From Corbicula japonica (taxonomy: Eukaryota > Mollusca > Bivalvia > Venerida > Cyrenidae), in the NCBI GenBank assembly GCA_038501625.1, contig JAZAYU010000087.1, forward strand, positions 299,501 to 363,500: DNA of 64,000 nucleotides, in the 5' to 3' direction. Position numbers and translations under genes: made by a program. The notes beneath the pieces were generated by a model that saw nothing but the letters and a program-made list of their open reading frames with translations, was not told the DNA's origin and made no database searches. This document shows, one piece after another, positions 1 to 11,068 of this stretch. How positions within the stretch are numbered: the stretch's first letter is position 1; every line of letters starts with the position of its first letter.

Positions 1-504
1 TTGAGGTTTGTTTCTGTCGGTTGAGCTTATATTTGTCTACAGCAGTATTTATGAAGTATGGTTGCCGTAAAACAAGAGTTCTATTTCAACATTTTATCCA
101 GGAGATCACCCATTGACTCAAAAAATTTCCAAAATGCCTCATTTTGACCCCTTTGATTTTAGTTGAAGGGTCATTTTTCCTTAGATTAGGGGTACTTTGG
201 CTATACATTTGCAGAAAAGCCTACAAAATTATCAAAATGGCCCCTTGAGATTTAGCAGCTAGTGAAACTTCTGTGTTAAACATCTCCCCATTCCCAAACT
301 TATGTATCGTGAAGGGCATAGATCAGTTTCCAGTGATTATGAATATCTTGTATATTGGTGTTATTTGCATAACATTTATTTTATTTTGGGTGTAGATCCA
401 GGTTAGACTGCACAGATGTCCGGACTGATATGTTTCAGCAATGGTCAACAATGTTCGTATCTAAAGGGTAAAGGGTCAACAAGATGTTTTCTTTCATATT
501 TCAG
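1..504 (+). other. BCAS2 intron (left edge)
   Basis: Non-coding sequence before the first visible BCAS2 exon. I see no MITE of the families described here and no exon. Confidence 0.6.
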
Positions 505-615
505 GATATTGAATCTGGAGTTGCTACAGGACTATGGAGGAAATGCGTGGAAAATGTACAACGATACTTTGGTAAAGATGATGGAGCAGGCTCAGAAACA
601 GCTGGCAGAACTCAA
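505..615 (+). CDS. BCAS2: BCAS2 exon (first in window)
   Basis: The acceptor TTTCAG ends at 504 and the donor GTAAG starts at 616. The first base completes a codon from an upstream exon, and the last two bases begin a Lys codon finished in the next exon. The exon encodes ILNLELLQDYGGNAWK followed by a Gln/Lys-rich helix. Confidence 0.92.
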
Positions 616-3600
616 GTAAGAATGCTCTTTTCTTTTATGCATTTCTTTACAGTGAATAACAGAATTTTTCTGGTGAAATAGAAGTGGTATTTCACTGTTT
701 TCAATCACTGGAATATTATTTTTATTTTCATTTCTTTTAAAGGCAGTCGCTACAGTTTCATAAGAATTTCCCAATAATAGATTTTATTCAAACATTGTCT
801 ATGTCAAGAACATGATGTTATGCAATGAAAAACCAAATAAAAATGGGACCTTACCGGGGTTACTTACTTTTTGTGTCGCCTGCGATAGCAGGTAGACACA
901 TAGGGATCCTATTGTCCGGCGGCGGCGTCGGCGTCGTCCGGTAGTCCCCCAACTTTAACCTGAAACTTAATGTTGCCTATAACTTTGAAAGTACTTGTCC
1001 TATTCACTTCATACTTGGAATATATCATCAGCATGAACAATGCCATCTGTGACGACAAGAATGATAACTCCAGTTTCAATATTTTTTGAGTTATGCCCCT
1101 TTCAAATGCAACTTTAACCTGAAACTTAATGTTGCCTATAACTTTGAAAGTACTTGTCCTATTCACTTCATACTTGGAATATATCATCAGCATGAACAAT
1201 GCCATCTGTGACAACAAGAATGATAACTCCAGATTCAAAATTTTTTGAGTTATGCCCCTTTCAAATGCAACTTAACCTGAAACTTAATGGTGCCTATAAC
1301 TTTGAAAGTACTTGTCCTATTCACTTCATACTTGGAATATATCATCAGCAGGAACAATGCCATCTGTGACGACAAGAATGATAACTCCAGTTTCAATATT
1401 TTTTGAGTTATGCCCCTTTCAAATGCAACTTTAACCTGAAACTTAATGTTGCCTATAACTTTGAAAGTACTTGTCCTATTCACTTCATACTTGGAATATA
1501 TCATCAGCAGGAACAATGCCATCTGTGACGACAAGAATGATAACTCCAGTTTCAATATTTTTTAAGTTATGCCCCTTTCAAATGCAACTTAACCTGAAAC
1601 TTAATGGTGCCTTTAACTTTGAAAGTACTTGTCCTATTCACTTCATACTTGGAATATATCATCAGCAGGAACAATGCCATCTGTGACGACAAGAATGATA
1701 ACTCCAGTTTCAATATTTTTTGAGTTATGCCCCTTTCAAATGCAACTTAACCTGAAACTTAATGGTGCCTATAACTTTGAAAGTACTTGTCCTATTCACT
1801 TTATACTTGGAATATATCATCAGCAGGAACAATGCCATCTGTGACGACAAGAATGATAACTCCAGTTTCAATACTTTTTGAATTATGCCCCTTTCAAATG
1901 CAACTTAACCTGAAACTTAATGGTGCCTATAACTTTGAAAGTACTTGTCCTATTCACTTCATACTTGGAATATATCATCAGCAGGAACAATGCCATCTGT
2001 GACGACAAGAATGATAAGACCAATTTCAAAATTTTTTGAGTTATGCCCCTTTTGAAATGCAACTTTAACATGAAACTTAATGTTGACTTTAAACTTTTAA
2101 AGTACTTGTCATATTCACTTCATACTTGGAAAATTTCACCAGAATGAACAATGCCATCAGTGACGACAACAATGATAACTCCAGTTTCAATATATTTTGA
2201 GTTATGCCCCTTTCAAATGCAACTTAAACCTGAAACTGAATGTTGCCAATAACTTTGAAAGTACTTGTTCTATTCACTTCATACTTGGAATATATTATCA
2301 GCATGAACAATGCCATCTGTGACGACAAGAATGATAACTCCAGTTTCAATATTTTATGAGTGATATCCCTTTCAAATGCAACTTTAACATGCAACTTAGT
2401 GTTGCCTGTAAAATGGAAATTACTTGTTCAATTAATTCACTTAATACTTTGAATAACTCATCTGCATTAATTTACAAACCAATTTTTGAAAATGATTACT
2501 CGAGTTTCACCATTATTTTAGTTATTCCCCTTTTAAATGCAATTTAGATGACACGTGTTCTGTTGTGTAGTATTGAAATCAACTTCAATAAAATATTTTT
2601 ATTATATATGATTAAACAAAGGCCCACATTTCAACGTTTTCCATGCAGGCGACACATGTGTTCCGCGGAACACAACATTCTAGTTATTAGATACCAAAGA
2701 TGTCACATTTTGAACAATTTTTACCATTTTTATAGACTTCTTTGTCGGCATGAAATCATAGAATGTATCACAAGAATATCATAAATAATTCTATTTTTCA
2801 GTTAAAGACATTCTAAATTACAAATAAATGGCTAAATAATGAAACACATATAAAAGTATTACCTAATTTACGACAAAGGATTTATCGTCAAATCTTCATT
2901 CTAAGGGATGTTTTCAAGTTTACTAAAATTTAATGTAAGAGAATTTCGCCAAATACTACCAATATATTCACCAATGTATATCAAACATAAAATAAAAAAG
3001 AAAAATGTTGGTAATCATGTTAATTTTTTCGAAATGGCAATTTCAAAAAGGTGGGGGGGAGGGTAATTATGTGTACACAAAAAGACTTAAAGGTATATAG
3101 TGTACATCATTTATAATTACTGTGGTATCATTTTATTTAGCGATGACTTAATTTTCATGTATTTCGCACTTGGGCCAGTGTGCGAATTTAAAACCTAAGC
3201 TAAAATTTAACCAAAAGTTCAACATACGTATCCGAAACGAGCTATGTGCGAATGGACCTAAACTTTATATACAGTTGCCCGTATCGCTATTTGATATTAA
3301 TTTGAAGTATCGAATAATTATGTTAATAAAGAAAATAAAATAAGTTATAACTGTTGAATTTCTTTTGGAATATGTTTAATGTTACTTCAAAACAGGAATG
3401 TTTCACTTTATCCGCGCATAAAAAGATTTTCGACGAAAATTTCGTTGTGAGAATTGCGCATTTAGGCACAATGTATAAAACCCAGATTGGACCGTGAACT
3501 GTGTTTTATATATTGCATTTAGACGGTACGGTAGTTTAATACTGTAGCGAACGCCTTTAATATTGGTACCCAGACACACATAACATTTTGAAAACAACAC

Positions 3601-6134
3601 AATTTTGACAGACAGCTTTAATTAGAATTAGGGTTTCATAATCAGACAAATGCAATGTATAATTCACAGTTCACAGTCCAATCTGGGTTTTTTTCAATGT
3701 ATAAAACACAGTTCACGGTCCAAGACATGACTTATTCGGACATAGCTCGTTTCGGATACGTATGTGGATTATTGGTTAAATTTTGGCTTAGGTTTTAAAT
3801 TTGCGCACTGGTCCGAGCGCGAAATACGCGAAAATTAAGCCATCGCTAAATAAAATGATACCACAGTAATAATTAACGATGTACACTATATACCTTTAAG
3901 TCTTTTTGTTTATACATAATAACCCCCCCCCCCCTTTTTGAAATTGCCATTTCAAACAAATTAACATGGTAACCTACATTTTTCTTTTTTATTTTATGTT
4001 TGTTATACATTGGTGAATATATTGGTAGTATATGTTGAAATTCTATTATGTTAAATTTAAGTAATCTTAAAAACATCCCTTAGAATGAAAAGATTTGACG
4101 ATTAATTCTTTGTAGTAAAATAGGTAATACTTAATTTTTATACGTGTTTCATTATTTGTATTGCAATAATTAGCAATTGTTTTGTAATTTAGAATGTTTT
4201 TAAATGAAAAATAGAATTATTTATGATATTCTTTTGATACATTCTATGATTTTATGCCGACAAAAGAGTCTATGAAAATCGTAAAAATTGTTCAAAATGT
4301 GACATCTTCAGTATCTAATAAAAAACAAGTAACCCCGGTAAGGTCCCATTTTTATTTGGTTTTTCATTGCATAACATCATGTTCTTGACATAGACAAAGT
4401 TTGAATGAAATCTATTATTGGGAAAATTTTGATGAAACTGTAGCGACTGCCTTTAAAAAAATTACTTCTTTTTGGATATTACAGGAAGAAAATCCAAGAA
4501 ATCAACTGGCAGAGGAAGAATGAGCAGTCAGTAGCTGGAGGTAAACTGAAAGATCTCGAAAATAGGTGTGTATTAATCAGTTTCTGTTTAAGTTAACTTC
4601 TTCATGCCTTTGATCACGTGTGCGACCAGTGTATATCCAAATGAGTCCGAACATCTGCTGTCTGGGCTGAAGGTTATAAAGCTGAGATTAGAAACCAGTC
4701 TCAAATCTCAAGCATCTGATTGGCTGAAATGGCGACTGGTCGCCATTTCAGCCAATCAGATGCTTGAGATTTGAGACTGGTTTCCATGCTCAGTTTTATA
4801 ACCTTGGGACCAGATCTGGATCTCCACTTTTCATCCATGTGATAAAAGTTGTATCTATGGAGTAAAGAGCACAGAATTAGAATTCTTCATGTAATGAAGC
4901 TTATCAGTGACTCATTGGGGGTAAGCAGGGTAGGAGTTCTGCAGAGGCAAGTAAGACTGTTAGACTTTGACACAAAAAGTGTGATACTTGTATTATTATC
5001 TTTATAGTGCACCTGGACATAGTGTGAAACATGTTAACCCTTTTATTTTACAAGAGTTTGGAGTGTTGGTCCAGATCAGTCACATTCATGTCATCTGATC
5101 AGGATCTACACGGGTCAATTCTTGGTCAGAGATAACCTGATGAATATAAAGTGAACAGTGCAGTTCCTGATCTCACGGCACGGATGTGCTGGTTGATCTA
5201 AATCTTCACTAGTTGCACATGCAATCAAATCAGTAAATAGGGGGTAAAGGGTTTTTACTCTGACCTCTAAAATTGGAAAAGATATGTAAAGTGTAAACTT
5301 GTAATTGATGTGTGTACATTATTTACTTCAACTTTTACTTACTTTTCCAGCTGGGTAGGCCTTGTGGGAAAGAACTATGAGATAGAGCGAGCATGTGTGG
5401 AGATGGAGAAAGAACTGGCGGAGCTGGAGAAACAGAAAAAGGTATCTGATCATGTATTATTTAAATTTACTAGAACTGCATACTAGAGACTTCAAATGAC
5501 ATTAGCATAGTTTTATGCAGTTTCAATATAAGTGGTTTTATACTATGTCATTCTGTGCACACAAAATGACACCCCGGTAGAGTTCCTTTAAAAGCAGGAA
5601 AATTCACATTTTCTGCCAAGATTCAATGGTAAGAAACTTACTAAACTCCATGTGGGGGCTGTAAGGATTGTTGCAGTATTCTTGTGCTCTTCATGAACGG
5701 TCACATTATTGTAATCTGTATATGAGTTCAATCCCTTGTCAGTATTTTCAATTCCAAAGGATTGCAAGACACATTTTATTAATAGTTGAACAGTATAGAT
5801 CCACATCAGCAAGCTAAACTGACATCTGGACATGGATTTACGCTGTTTTTTAGTCACAAATAAGCTAATGAATCTAAAATCCAACACAGTAGACTTATTG
5901 TAAAAGACATACTGAGTTATTCATTCATTATTCATATAGATAAAAAAGTCATTTAGAAAAAATGCTATTTTGTCCTTTATTAGTTGCAGTCATGTAAAAA
6001 GGAAATCTTATATATCTAGTGTTAGTAACAATAAACTTCCCCATATTTTTCACAAAATTGTTTAATCTAATTACAAAAAAATCACTCATAGTAACTATAT
6101 ATAATTGATTTTTTTTTTCCAGACAAAGAGATGA
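505..6134 (+). CDS. BCAS2: BCAS2 / SPF27 pre-mRNA splicing factor, 3' part (4 exons)
   Basis: Partial gene whose coding exons are 505-615, 4485-4565, 5351-5441 and 6123-6134. BCAS2 (SPF27) is a core subunit of the nuclear PRP19/CDC5L complex, which activates the spliceosome. The joined exons give about 97 residues. They match the C-terminal half of the roughly 225-residue animal protein: an LELLQDYGGNAWK segment, an INWQRKN motif, then WVGLVGKNYEIERAC and a Lys/Glu-rich coiled coil ending KQKKTKR-stop. Every junction has GT and AG borders and keeps the frame. The N-terminal half must lie left of the window. The terminal coding exon is only 12 nt. The gene converges on LRRC23, and its introns carry a foldback element, a Helitron-like array and family A and B MITEs. 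The identification rests on remembered family motifs and is strong. Confidence 0.93.
866..2683 (+). mobile_element. Helitron-like non-autonomous element with tandem core
   Basis: TGTGTCGCCTGC at 872-883 has its exact reverse complement at 2645-2656. An 18-bp perfect palindrome (2657-2674, centred on TTCCGCGGAA) is followed six bases later by CTAG (2680-2683) and a T, the 3' signature of Helitrons. The core is a tandem array. The left boundary is approximate. The opposite arm of the host foldback lacks the insertion, so it is a secondary event. Bivalve Helitron-like families with core repeats of about 160 bp are known, and this placement is by resemblance. Confidence 0.7.
945..2540 (+). repeat. 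Tandem array, about 158-bp unit, roughly 10 copies
   Basis: Units begin with AACCTGAAACTTAATG near 958, 1116, 1274, 1433, 1590, 1748 and 1906, with diverged copies near 2065, 2227 and 2385. The unit length is 157-159 bp. The central copies are nearly identical and both edges are more diverged. Long open frames inside are by-products of the periodicity. Confidence 0.92.
4485..4565 (+). CDS. BCAS2: BCAS2 exon
   Basis: The exon follows a TTACAG acceptor and ends before GTGTG. It encodes KKIQEINWQRKNEQ and then AGGKLKDLEN, the best-conserved stretch of SPF27. It begins 28 bases beyond the right TTAA of the foldback element. Confidence 0.93.
4597..4875. mobile_element. Family A MITE interrupted by family B
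   Basis: The left half GTGCGACCAGTGTATATCC (4619) and the right half ATCTGGATCTCCACT are family A sequence. They are separated by the family B palindrome at 4668-4808. The right end is ATGGAGTAAAGAGC. Confidence 0.65.
4668..4808. mobile_element. Family B palindromic MITE (copy 1)
   Basis: A near-perfect palindrome from TGAAGGTTATAAAGCTGAG to CTCAGTTTTATAACCTTGG, centred on GGCGACTGGTCGCC. It carries CCAAT/ATTGG on both arms and is nested in a family A copy. Confidence 0.9.
5035..5254. mobile_element. Family A MITE, diverged
   Basis: Runs from TTAACCCTTTTATTT to GTAAAGGGTTTTT. Both internal hairpins are recognisable, for example CAGATCAGTCACATTCATG and TGCTGGTTGATCTAAATC. Confidence 0.75.
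5351..5441 (+). CDS. BCAS2: BCAS2 exon
   Basis: The acceptor is TTTTCCAG and the donor GTATCT. The exon encodes WVGLVGKNYEIERACVEM and an acidic/basic coiled-coil segment, in frame with both neighbours. Confidence 0.93.
6123..6134 (+). CDS. BCAS2: BCAS2 terminal coding exon
   Basis: A T-rich tract and CAG precede ACA AAG AGA TGA, giving Thr-Lys-Arg-stop. The phase agrees with the preceding exon. The 3' UTR follows. Confidence 0.8.
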   Translation, partial: TKR

Positions 6135-6463
6135 TACTTCATTTGCAAAAAGATATGTGTATATTGGAATTTGTGAGCGTCCAGGGTAGCCAGTAATCAG
6201 GACATTTTGCCAGCTTGAAACAAGTTTGCAATAATGACTGGTCATTCAGCACATTGGAAAGGGAACACTAACTGCATAGTTTACGAGCATTGTGCTGCAT
6301 CTTGAAAAATGTCTACACTGATACTACTGACATTTTTATCATTCACAAGTTTTGGAAAGCATTTTTGTTTTTCATTATAATTTTATGTCCAAATGTTCAA
6401 GAACATTTTATCTAATGTACAAAACCCATATATATCATATGTGAAAAATTTGGTGTTTGATAA

Positions 6464-6535
6464 AATAAAATAGTTTTTAATACTGGCGGGAACTGACGGA
6501 AATGTGGTCTGAATTCACTAACTTGTGCAAATAAA
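6464..6535 (+). terminator. Candidate BCAS2 polyadenylation signals
   Basis: AATAAA occurs at 6464-6469 and again at 6530-6535, about 330-400 bp after the BCAS2 stop. They are the most likely 3' end signals, although the region is AT-rich and chance matches are possible. Confidence 0.4.
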
Positions 6536-7279
6536 ATGGCATTGTACGTGTTAAGAGGTCTAAATTTGTTTCAACATGTGTTTAAATGTTTATGTCTGTC
6601 ACGGGACACACATTTCTGGACTAGATGATGGAATAAGAATTATTTGCTAAAATTATCGGTAAATAGAACAGTGAGCGTATTCATGAATAATTAATTATGA
6701 TGATGTAAATATCTTGGATAGGTATTAATTTTCGACATGTTTACTTATATGTTCTTAACATAGGTCCAAAAATAATTGTTTGTTGATATATTTTTTTGTC
6801 GGTAGACTAGTGTGCAAACTGACCAGACGCGCAAGATTACCGGACATGACTGTATAGTCTCCAGACTTCCCGAAAGTTGAAATAGTGTGTCAGACATTTA
6901 GTCAGACAAGATGTGAAATCTGTCTGACTGAAACAAGTTCTGTCGGACCAAAACATGTTAAAAGGAATTAGCAGTTCAAATTTTTGTCTGACACTCGGTC
7001 TGACAACATAGGAAATCCTGTTGGAATGACCCAAATTTTACAGGACAGGTCCGTCGGTCTGGCAACTTTTGGGAAGTCTTGTATACTTTTTAGTTATCTG
7101 TAGTCAGTTTTAGACTGCCCAAATGCTGATACGCTTTGTTAATAAAAAAAAGTAAATAAATGGCAATAACAAACTTTACCAAAGTCTGGTCTTGCTGTAT
7201 GACAGCAAAAAGAGTTCTAAAGAAATTATTATTGTCCAATGTTGCACTAGGAAAACATGAAGCAATGAAAACTGATGAC
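6536..7279. other. BCAS2-LRRC23 intergenic sequence
   Basis: Non-coding. The stretch 6820-7080 is rich in repeated GTCTGAC/GTCAGAC words in both orientations, which suggests an old inverted repeat. I could not define its ends. Confidence 0.4.
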
Positions 7280-7512
7280 TTTACCCCCTTTCCTCCATAT
7301 ATACTCATTTATGTGGTCAAACAGTGCAGATCTAGATCAGCTTGCATATTTGTGTGGTCCGATGTGGATCTGCACTGTTCGCATTTTTATTTTTTCATTT
7401 TTGACAAAGAAGCAAACAGTGTAGATCCTGGTCACATGTGCAAGCTGATCGAGCTCTACACTCTCTTCGCCCATGCCATAAATGCGTATATATGGAGGAA
7501 AGGGTTACAGCA
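7280..7512. mobile_element. Family A MITE
   Basis: Starts near CCCTTTCCTCCATATATAC and ends TATATGGAGGAAAGGGTTA. Both hairpins are present. The flanking TTAA is lost on the left. Confidence 0.85.
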
Positions 7513-7718
7513 GAAAAAAGAATAGAATGAACTCTTACAGTTCTGTGTTGCTGTAGAAAAACAAGAAGCATTTAAAACTGATTAAGTTGATTTTTTTTCT
7601 GTAATGTTGTAAACAAAAGAATGGTAATAAATGTGAAAATTTCTTTATGATGTTTTTGAATTTGTTTCTTGTTAATAGTGAAACTCTCCAGTGTTAATCC
7701 ATAAACTTTTTAAATTAT

Positions 7719-7905
7719 AATAATCCTTTTCTCCATATATACACATTTTTACACATCCATATCAGACCGCACATCTGTGCCATCTAATGAGGATCTGCAA
7801 TGTTCGCTTTTTGATTTATTAAGGTAATTTCTGACCAGAAAGGGAACAGTGCAGATTCTGATATGATGGCCTGGATTTGCTCAAGCCAGTCAGTTCATTA
7901 TAATC
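7719..7905. mobile_element. Family A MITE, right end lost
   Basis: The left end is CCTTTTCTCCATATATACAC and hairpin 1 is complete. Hairpin 2 decays after GATTCTGATATGATGG. Confidence 0.75.
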
Positions 7906-8380
7906 CTAGGGGTGTTTTTTAAGATTATACAACTATATTTAATATATGAAATAAAAACAGTGTAAACTATGATCACATTGTACAGATGCACTGGCAGATC
8001 CGGGTCTACAGTTGTCACAATTGGGTGGATGGCAGGAAAAGGTTTCTTCTAACAGTTGATGTCCTTCCATGAAATGACATTAGAACACTGCTTACTTTGC
8101 ATTTTGCAGTGACATTGACGGAAGTGGTGAACATTTGTAATAAAATCACTGTTTTATATGAGAAAAGTAATAGATTATTGTAAGATGTTTCCGAATAAAG
8201 TCAAACCTACAATGTCAAAACATTTCCCCAAAGATATTTTCCAGTGACCTCAGGGCTTTATTTTACCATTTTGGGAATATGACCCATACCCCTGGAATTT
8301 GGAATTTTCATGTCATTTTGCCAGAAATTGGGTTTCTTTTAGCATCTTTGAGGAATAAAACGTTTACTCTATTTAGCCTG

Positions 8381-8525
8381 GGCTGAAGGTTATAAAGCTG
8401 AGATTGGAAACCAGTCTCAAATCTCAAGCATCTGATTGGCTGAAATGGCGACCAGTCGCCATTTCAGCCAATCAGATGCTTGAGATTTGAGACTGGTTTC
8501 CATGCTCAGTTTTATAACCTTGGGC
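8381..8525. mobile_element. Family B palindromic MITE (copy 2)
   Basis: Full-length palindrome with ends GGCTGAAGGTTATAAAGC and GCTCAGTTTTATAACCTTGG, centred on GGCGACCAGTCGCC. It abuts a family H copy. Confidence 0.9.
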
Positions 8526-8539
8526 ACTGCTGTTTTCTG

Positions 8540-8725
8540 TCTCACCCTTTCAAAGAAATGGCGATACATAGGGATCACTTTTTCAAATTATATTGCTAAT
8601 GAAAACAGGGGCATGATGATGCCAAATTCTTTAGGTCAGGTCACTTTTGATGGAGTTATGCCCCTTTTTGTACTTAAATTTTTATTCTGACAAATACTCG
8701 AGGGCGACACTGAACACCCATCTAG
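8540..8725 (+). mobile_element. Family H Helitron-like element, short copy
   Basis: Shares CTTTCAAAGAAATGGCGATA and GGAGTTATGCCCCTTTTTGT with the copy at 9555-9994. It ends TGAACACCCATCTAG followed by T. Confidence 0.7.
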
Positions 8726-8944
8726 TCTTATCATTGCAACACATATTTAATATATTTCAACAATTTCTGGTTTAAAGATACAAATGAAGCGGTGTTGGAT
8801 TTCGTCAGAAACGTTTATTTTGATTCATTTGGGATTTTTTTCTCAAATTGGCAAAAAGGACATGTTTTGGCATTGGGAACATGACCAAATATCGGCTATG
8901 AAATCGACCCAAAAAAAAGACCTGGAACTGTGACAAATTATATG

Positions 8945-9200
8945 CTGGTCACTTAATATCCCCTGCTGCATAGCGGGAGGGCGATATAGGAATGGTGTTC
9001 GTTCATCCATACTTCCATCTGTGCGTGCACATTTCATGTCCTTACCATAACTTTTCACGCCCTTGAAAGAATTTTATAAAACTTTCATTTGTGCAATTTC
9101 GTTTGGTCCATAACTACTCAACCCCTAGAAGGAATTTCATGAAGCTTTAGTCAAATGTGCAGCCAATAAGACCTCATAATTGTTGCAGAGATATATTTGT
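8945..9200. repeat. Dispersed repeat fragment
   Basis: CGGGAGGGCGATATAGG and a run of C/T-rich CATCCATACTTCCATC, followed by text related in reverse orientation to the 25.2-25.6 kb repeat (GAAGGAATTTCATGAAGCTT). No terminal structure found. Confidence 0.4.
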
Positions 9201-9554
9201 TAAAGTGAATTTCCATACATTATGTAAAAACTGTAAAATTAAGGAAAAGTAAGTTTTTGCATAAATTGTCAGAATTTAAACCACCACAGACAGAAACACA
9301 AAATAGAATAAAGAAATACAACTCGTTTAATTACTTTACACGGATATAGTTATAAAGTATGAAAATTGATGCCTCACCGCGAGAGATGCAAATGAGGTCG
9401 ATTTACTAGATGCGTACACAGGCTTAGTCTAACGTAAGCAGAATGAAATAATCGTCGTCCTGCCGGAATAGAAACAAATAAAACGTCCAGGAAGAATGCA
9501 CATTATGAACGACCATACATTTCGACTTTAAATAGATATTTATCACCTCTTTAT

Positions 9555-9994
9555 TTTTGTGTTGCCCTTTCGAAGAAATGGCGATACATAGGGAACGCTT
9601 TGTCCGTCCATCGGTCCGTCACGAAAACTAAACGTCGGCTATAACTTTGCCTTTTCTTAATATTTCTTCATCAAACTTTCAAATTTTATTGCTTATGACA
9701 ACACACTCAAGATGATGCCAAATTCTCAAGGTCAAGATCACATTTGATGGAGTTATGCCCCTTTTTGTACTTAGATTTAGACACGTAAACAACCTTGGCT
9801 ATAACTTCGCCATTTCTTAATATTTCTTCATTAAACTTTCAAATTATATTACTTATGTCAACACGCTTGAGATGATGCCAAATTTTTAAGGTCAAGGTCA
9901 CATTTGATGGAGTTCTGCCCCTTTTCGTATTTGCATTTTTATTCCGACATAGCACCAGATGGCGATAGAAGTGTTCAACTGAACACCCATCTAG
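9555..9994 (+). mobile_element. Family H Helitron-like element
   Basis: Begins near CCTTTCGAAGAAATGGCGAT and contains about two internal units of roughly 150 bp (TATAACTT...GCCATTTCTTAATATTTCTTC). It ends in a hairpin, GTGTTCA-AC-TGAACAC (9971-9986), then CCAT, CTAG (9991-9994) and T. Confidence 0.72.
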
Positions 9995-10460
9995 TTTTAA
10001 TATGCTTTGTTGCTTCGGTATCAGTCACGGTGTTTGTTGTTGAAAATAATCACGTGACACTCTGAATATTAATTAACGTTTATTCACTCTGAAGTAATGT
10101 CGACCCCAATAATTTGAACGTACTTTCTAGTAACACCCTATCACTCGGAGCTTTGTATTGAATATTTGATGGTGCGATAGTATTATCTTTCTTTATAAAT
10201 GAATAAAATACTATGGACTGTCACTTTAATTTGCAATAAAGCATCCATAACCTTTCCAACATTCCTGCATGCAGTGGGGATTATTGCTGTCGTTCCAACT
10301 GCCTTGTTTAGTACTTTACAGGATGGTAATGAATACAAGTCCGGAAGATAGTATATCTTTCTCTTGAAATAGGAAAACAAAGCTAATTTATAAAACATTT
10401 TTATTTCTCATAAAAATTACCAAATGGCAGTATTATATTAATTTTATTGTTTTATATTGA

Positions 10461-10895
10461 TTTAACCCTTTTCTCCATATATACACTTTTACTGTGTGTG
10501 TCTCGAACTTTTATGCTGTCTGATCAGGATCTACACTGTATGCTTTTTATTTATTAACCCTTTCCTGTACGCACACCTTTATTGCTAGGGCGAACAGTTT
10601 AGATCCAGATCAGGATCTAAACTGTTCGCTTTTTGATTCATTAGGTTATTTCTGGACAAAAATGCGACCAGTGCAGATTCTGATCAGACGGCACGGATGT
10701 GCCGGCTGATCTGGATCTACACTGGTCGCACACGCGAAAAAATGCGTATATATCCATCAAAGGGTTAAGTTATTTCTGACCAAAACCAACAAACAATGCA
10801 GATTCTTATCTGACGGCACAGATGTGCCACCTGATCTGGATTTACACTTGTCACACATCATGCGATAAAATGCATATATATGGAGAATAGTGTTA
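10461..10895. mobile_element. Family A MITE (outer, split by another copy)
   Basis: The left half (TTAACCCTTTTCTCCATATA) runs to 10559 and the right half (GTTATTTCTGACC to GGAGAATAGTGTTAA) resumes after 10767. The inner copy sits exactly between two TTAA words, so this is a nested insertion with target duplication. Confidence 0.88.
10556..10767 (-). mobile_element. Family A MITE (inner, nested)
   Basis: TTAACCCTTTCCTGTACGCA to CATCAAAGGGTTAA, in reverse orientation relative to the CCTCCATATATACG form. It is inserted in the spacer of the outer copy. Hairpin 1 is shortened. Confidence 0.9.
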
Positions 10896-11020
10896 AGTTA
10901 TATCACAGATTCTAATAGAAATAATTTGTAAAAGCTGTAAGTTTACAGAACATCATAGTCTATTTATATTTTTCATTCTCCCTTTACAAACGTTTTTAGA
11001 AAACAACAACAACAACTGGA

Positions 11021-11068
11021 TTAATCTTCATCCTCTTCCTCTGCTTCATTGTCCGAGCCCTGCTTGCT
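11021..11068 (-). CDS. LRRC23: LRRC23 terminal exon, version b
   Basis: The acceptor is TGATTTCAG. It encodes SKQGSDNEAEEEDED and TAA, also phase 0. AATAAA on the minus strand at 10400-10405 could end the transcript. It could be an alternative to the exon at 15932, or the usual last exon. Confidence 0.62.
   Translation of the reverse strand, partial: SKQGSDNEAEEEDED

Larger units (their letters stand above)
741..4452. mobile_element. Foldback element with long inverted arms, TTAA-flanked
   Basis: The ends AGGCAGTCGCTACAG (741) and CTGTAGCGACTGCCT (ending 4452) are exact reverse complements, each flanked by TTAA (737-740 and 4453-4456). The homology continues inward: 741-866 plus about 2684-3240 mirrors about 3735-4452. 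The left arm is interrupted by the 866-2683 insertion. A similar terminus, CTGTAGCGAACGCCT plus TTAA, lies internally at 3542-3560, so two related elements may be joined. No transposase reading frame is visible. It lies wholly within a BCAS2 intron. Confidence 0.85.

Noticed and set aside
1471..2002. Repeated 71-codon frames (MSYSLHTWNISSAG...)
   Set aside because: Produced by the 158-bp tandem units. The unit length and indels do not keep a common frame across the array.
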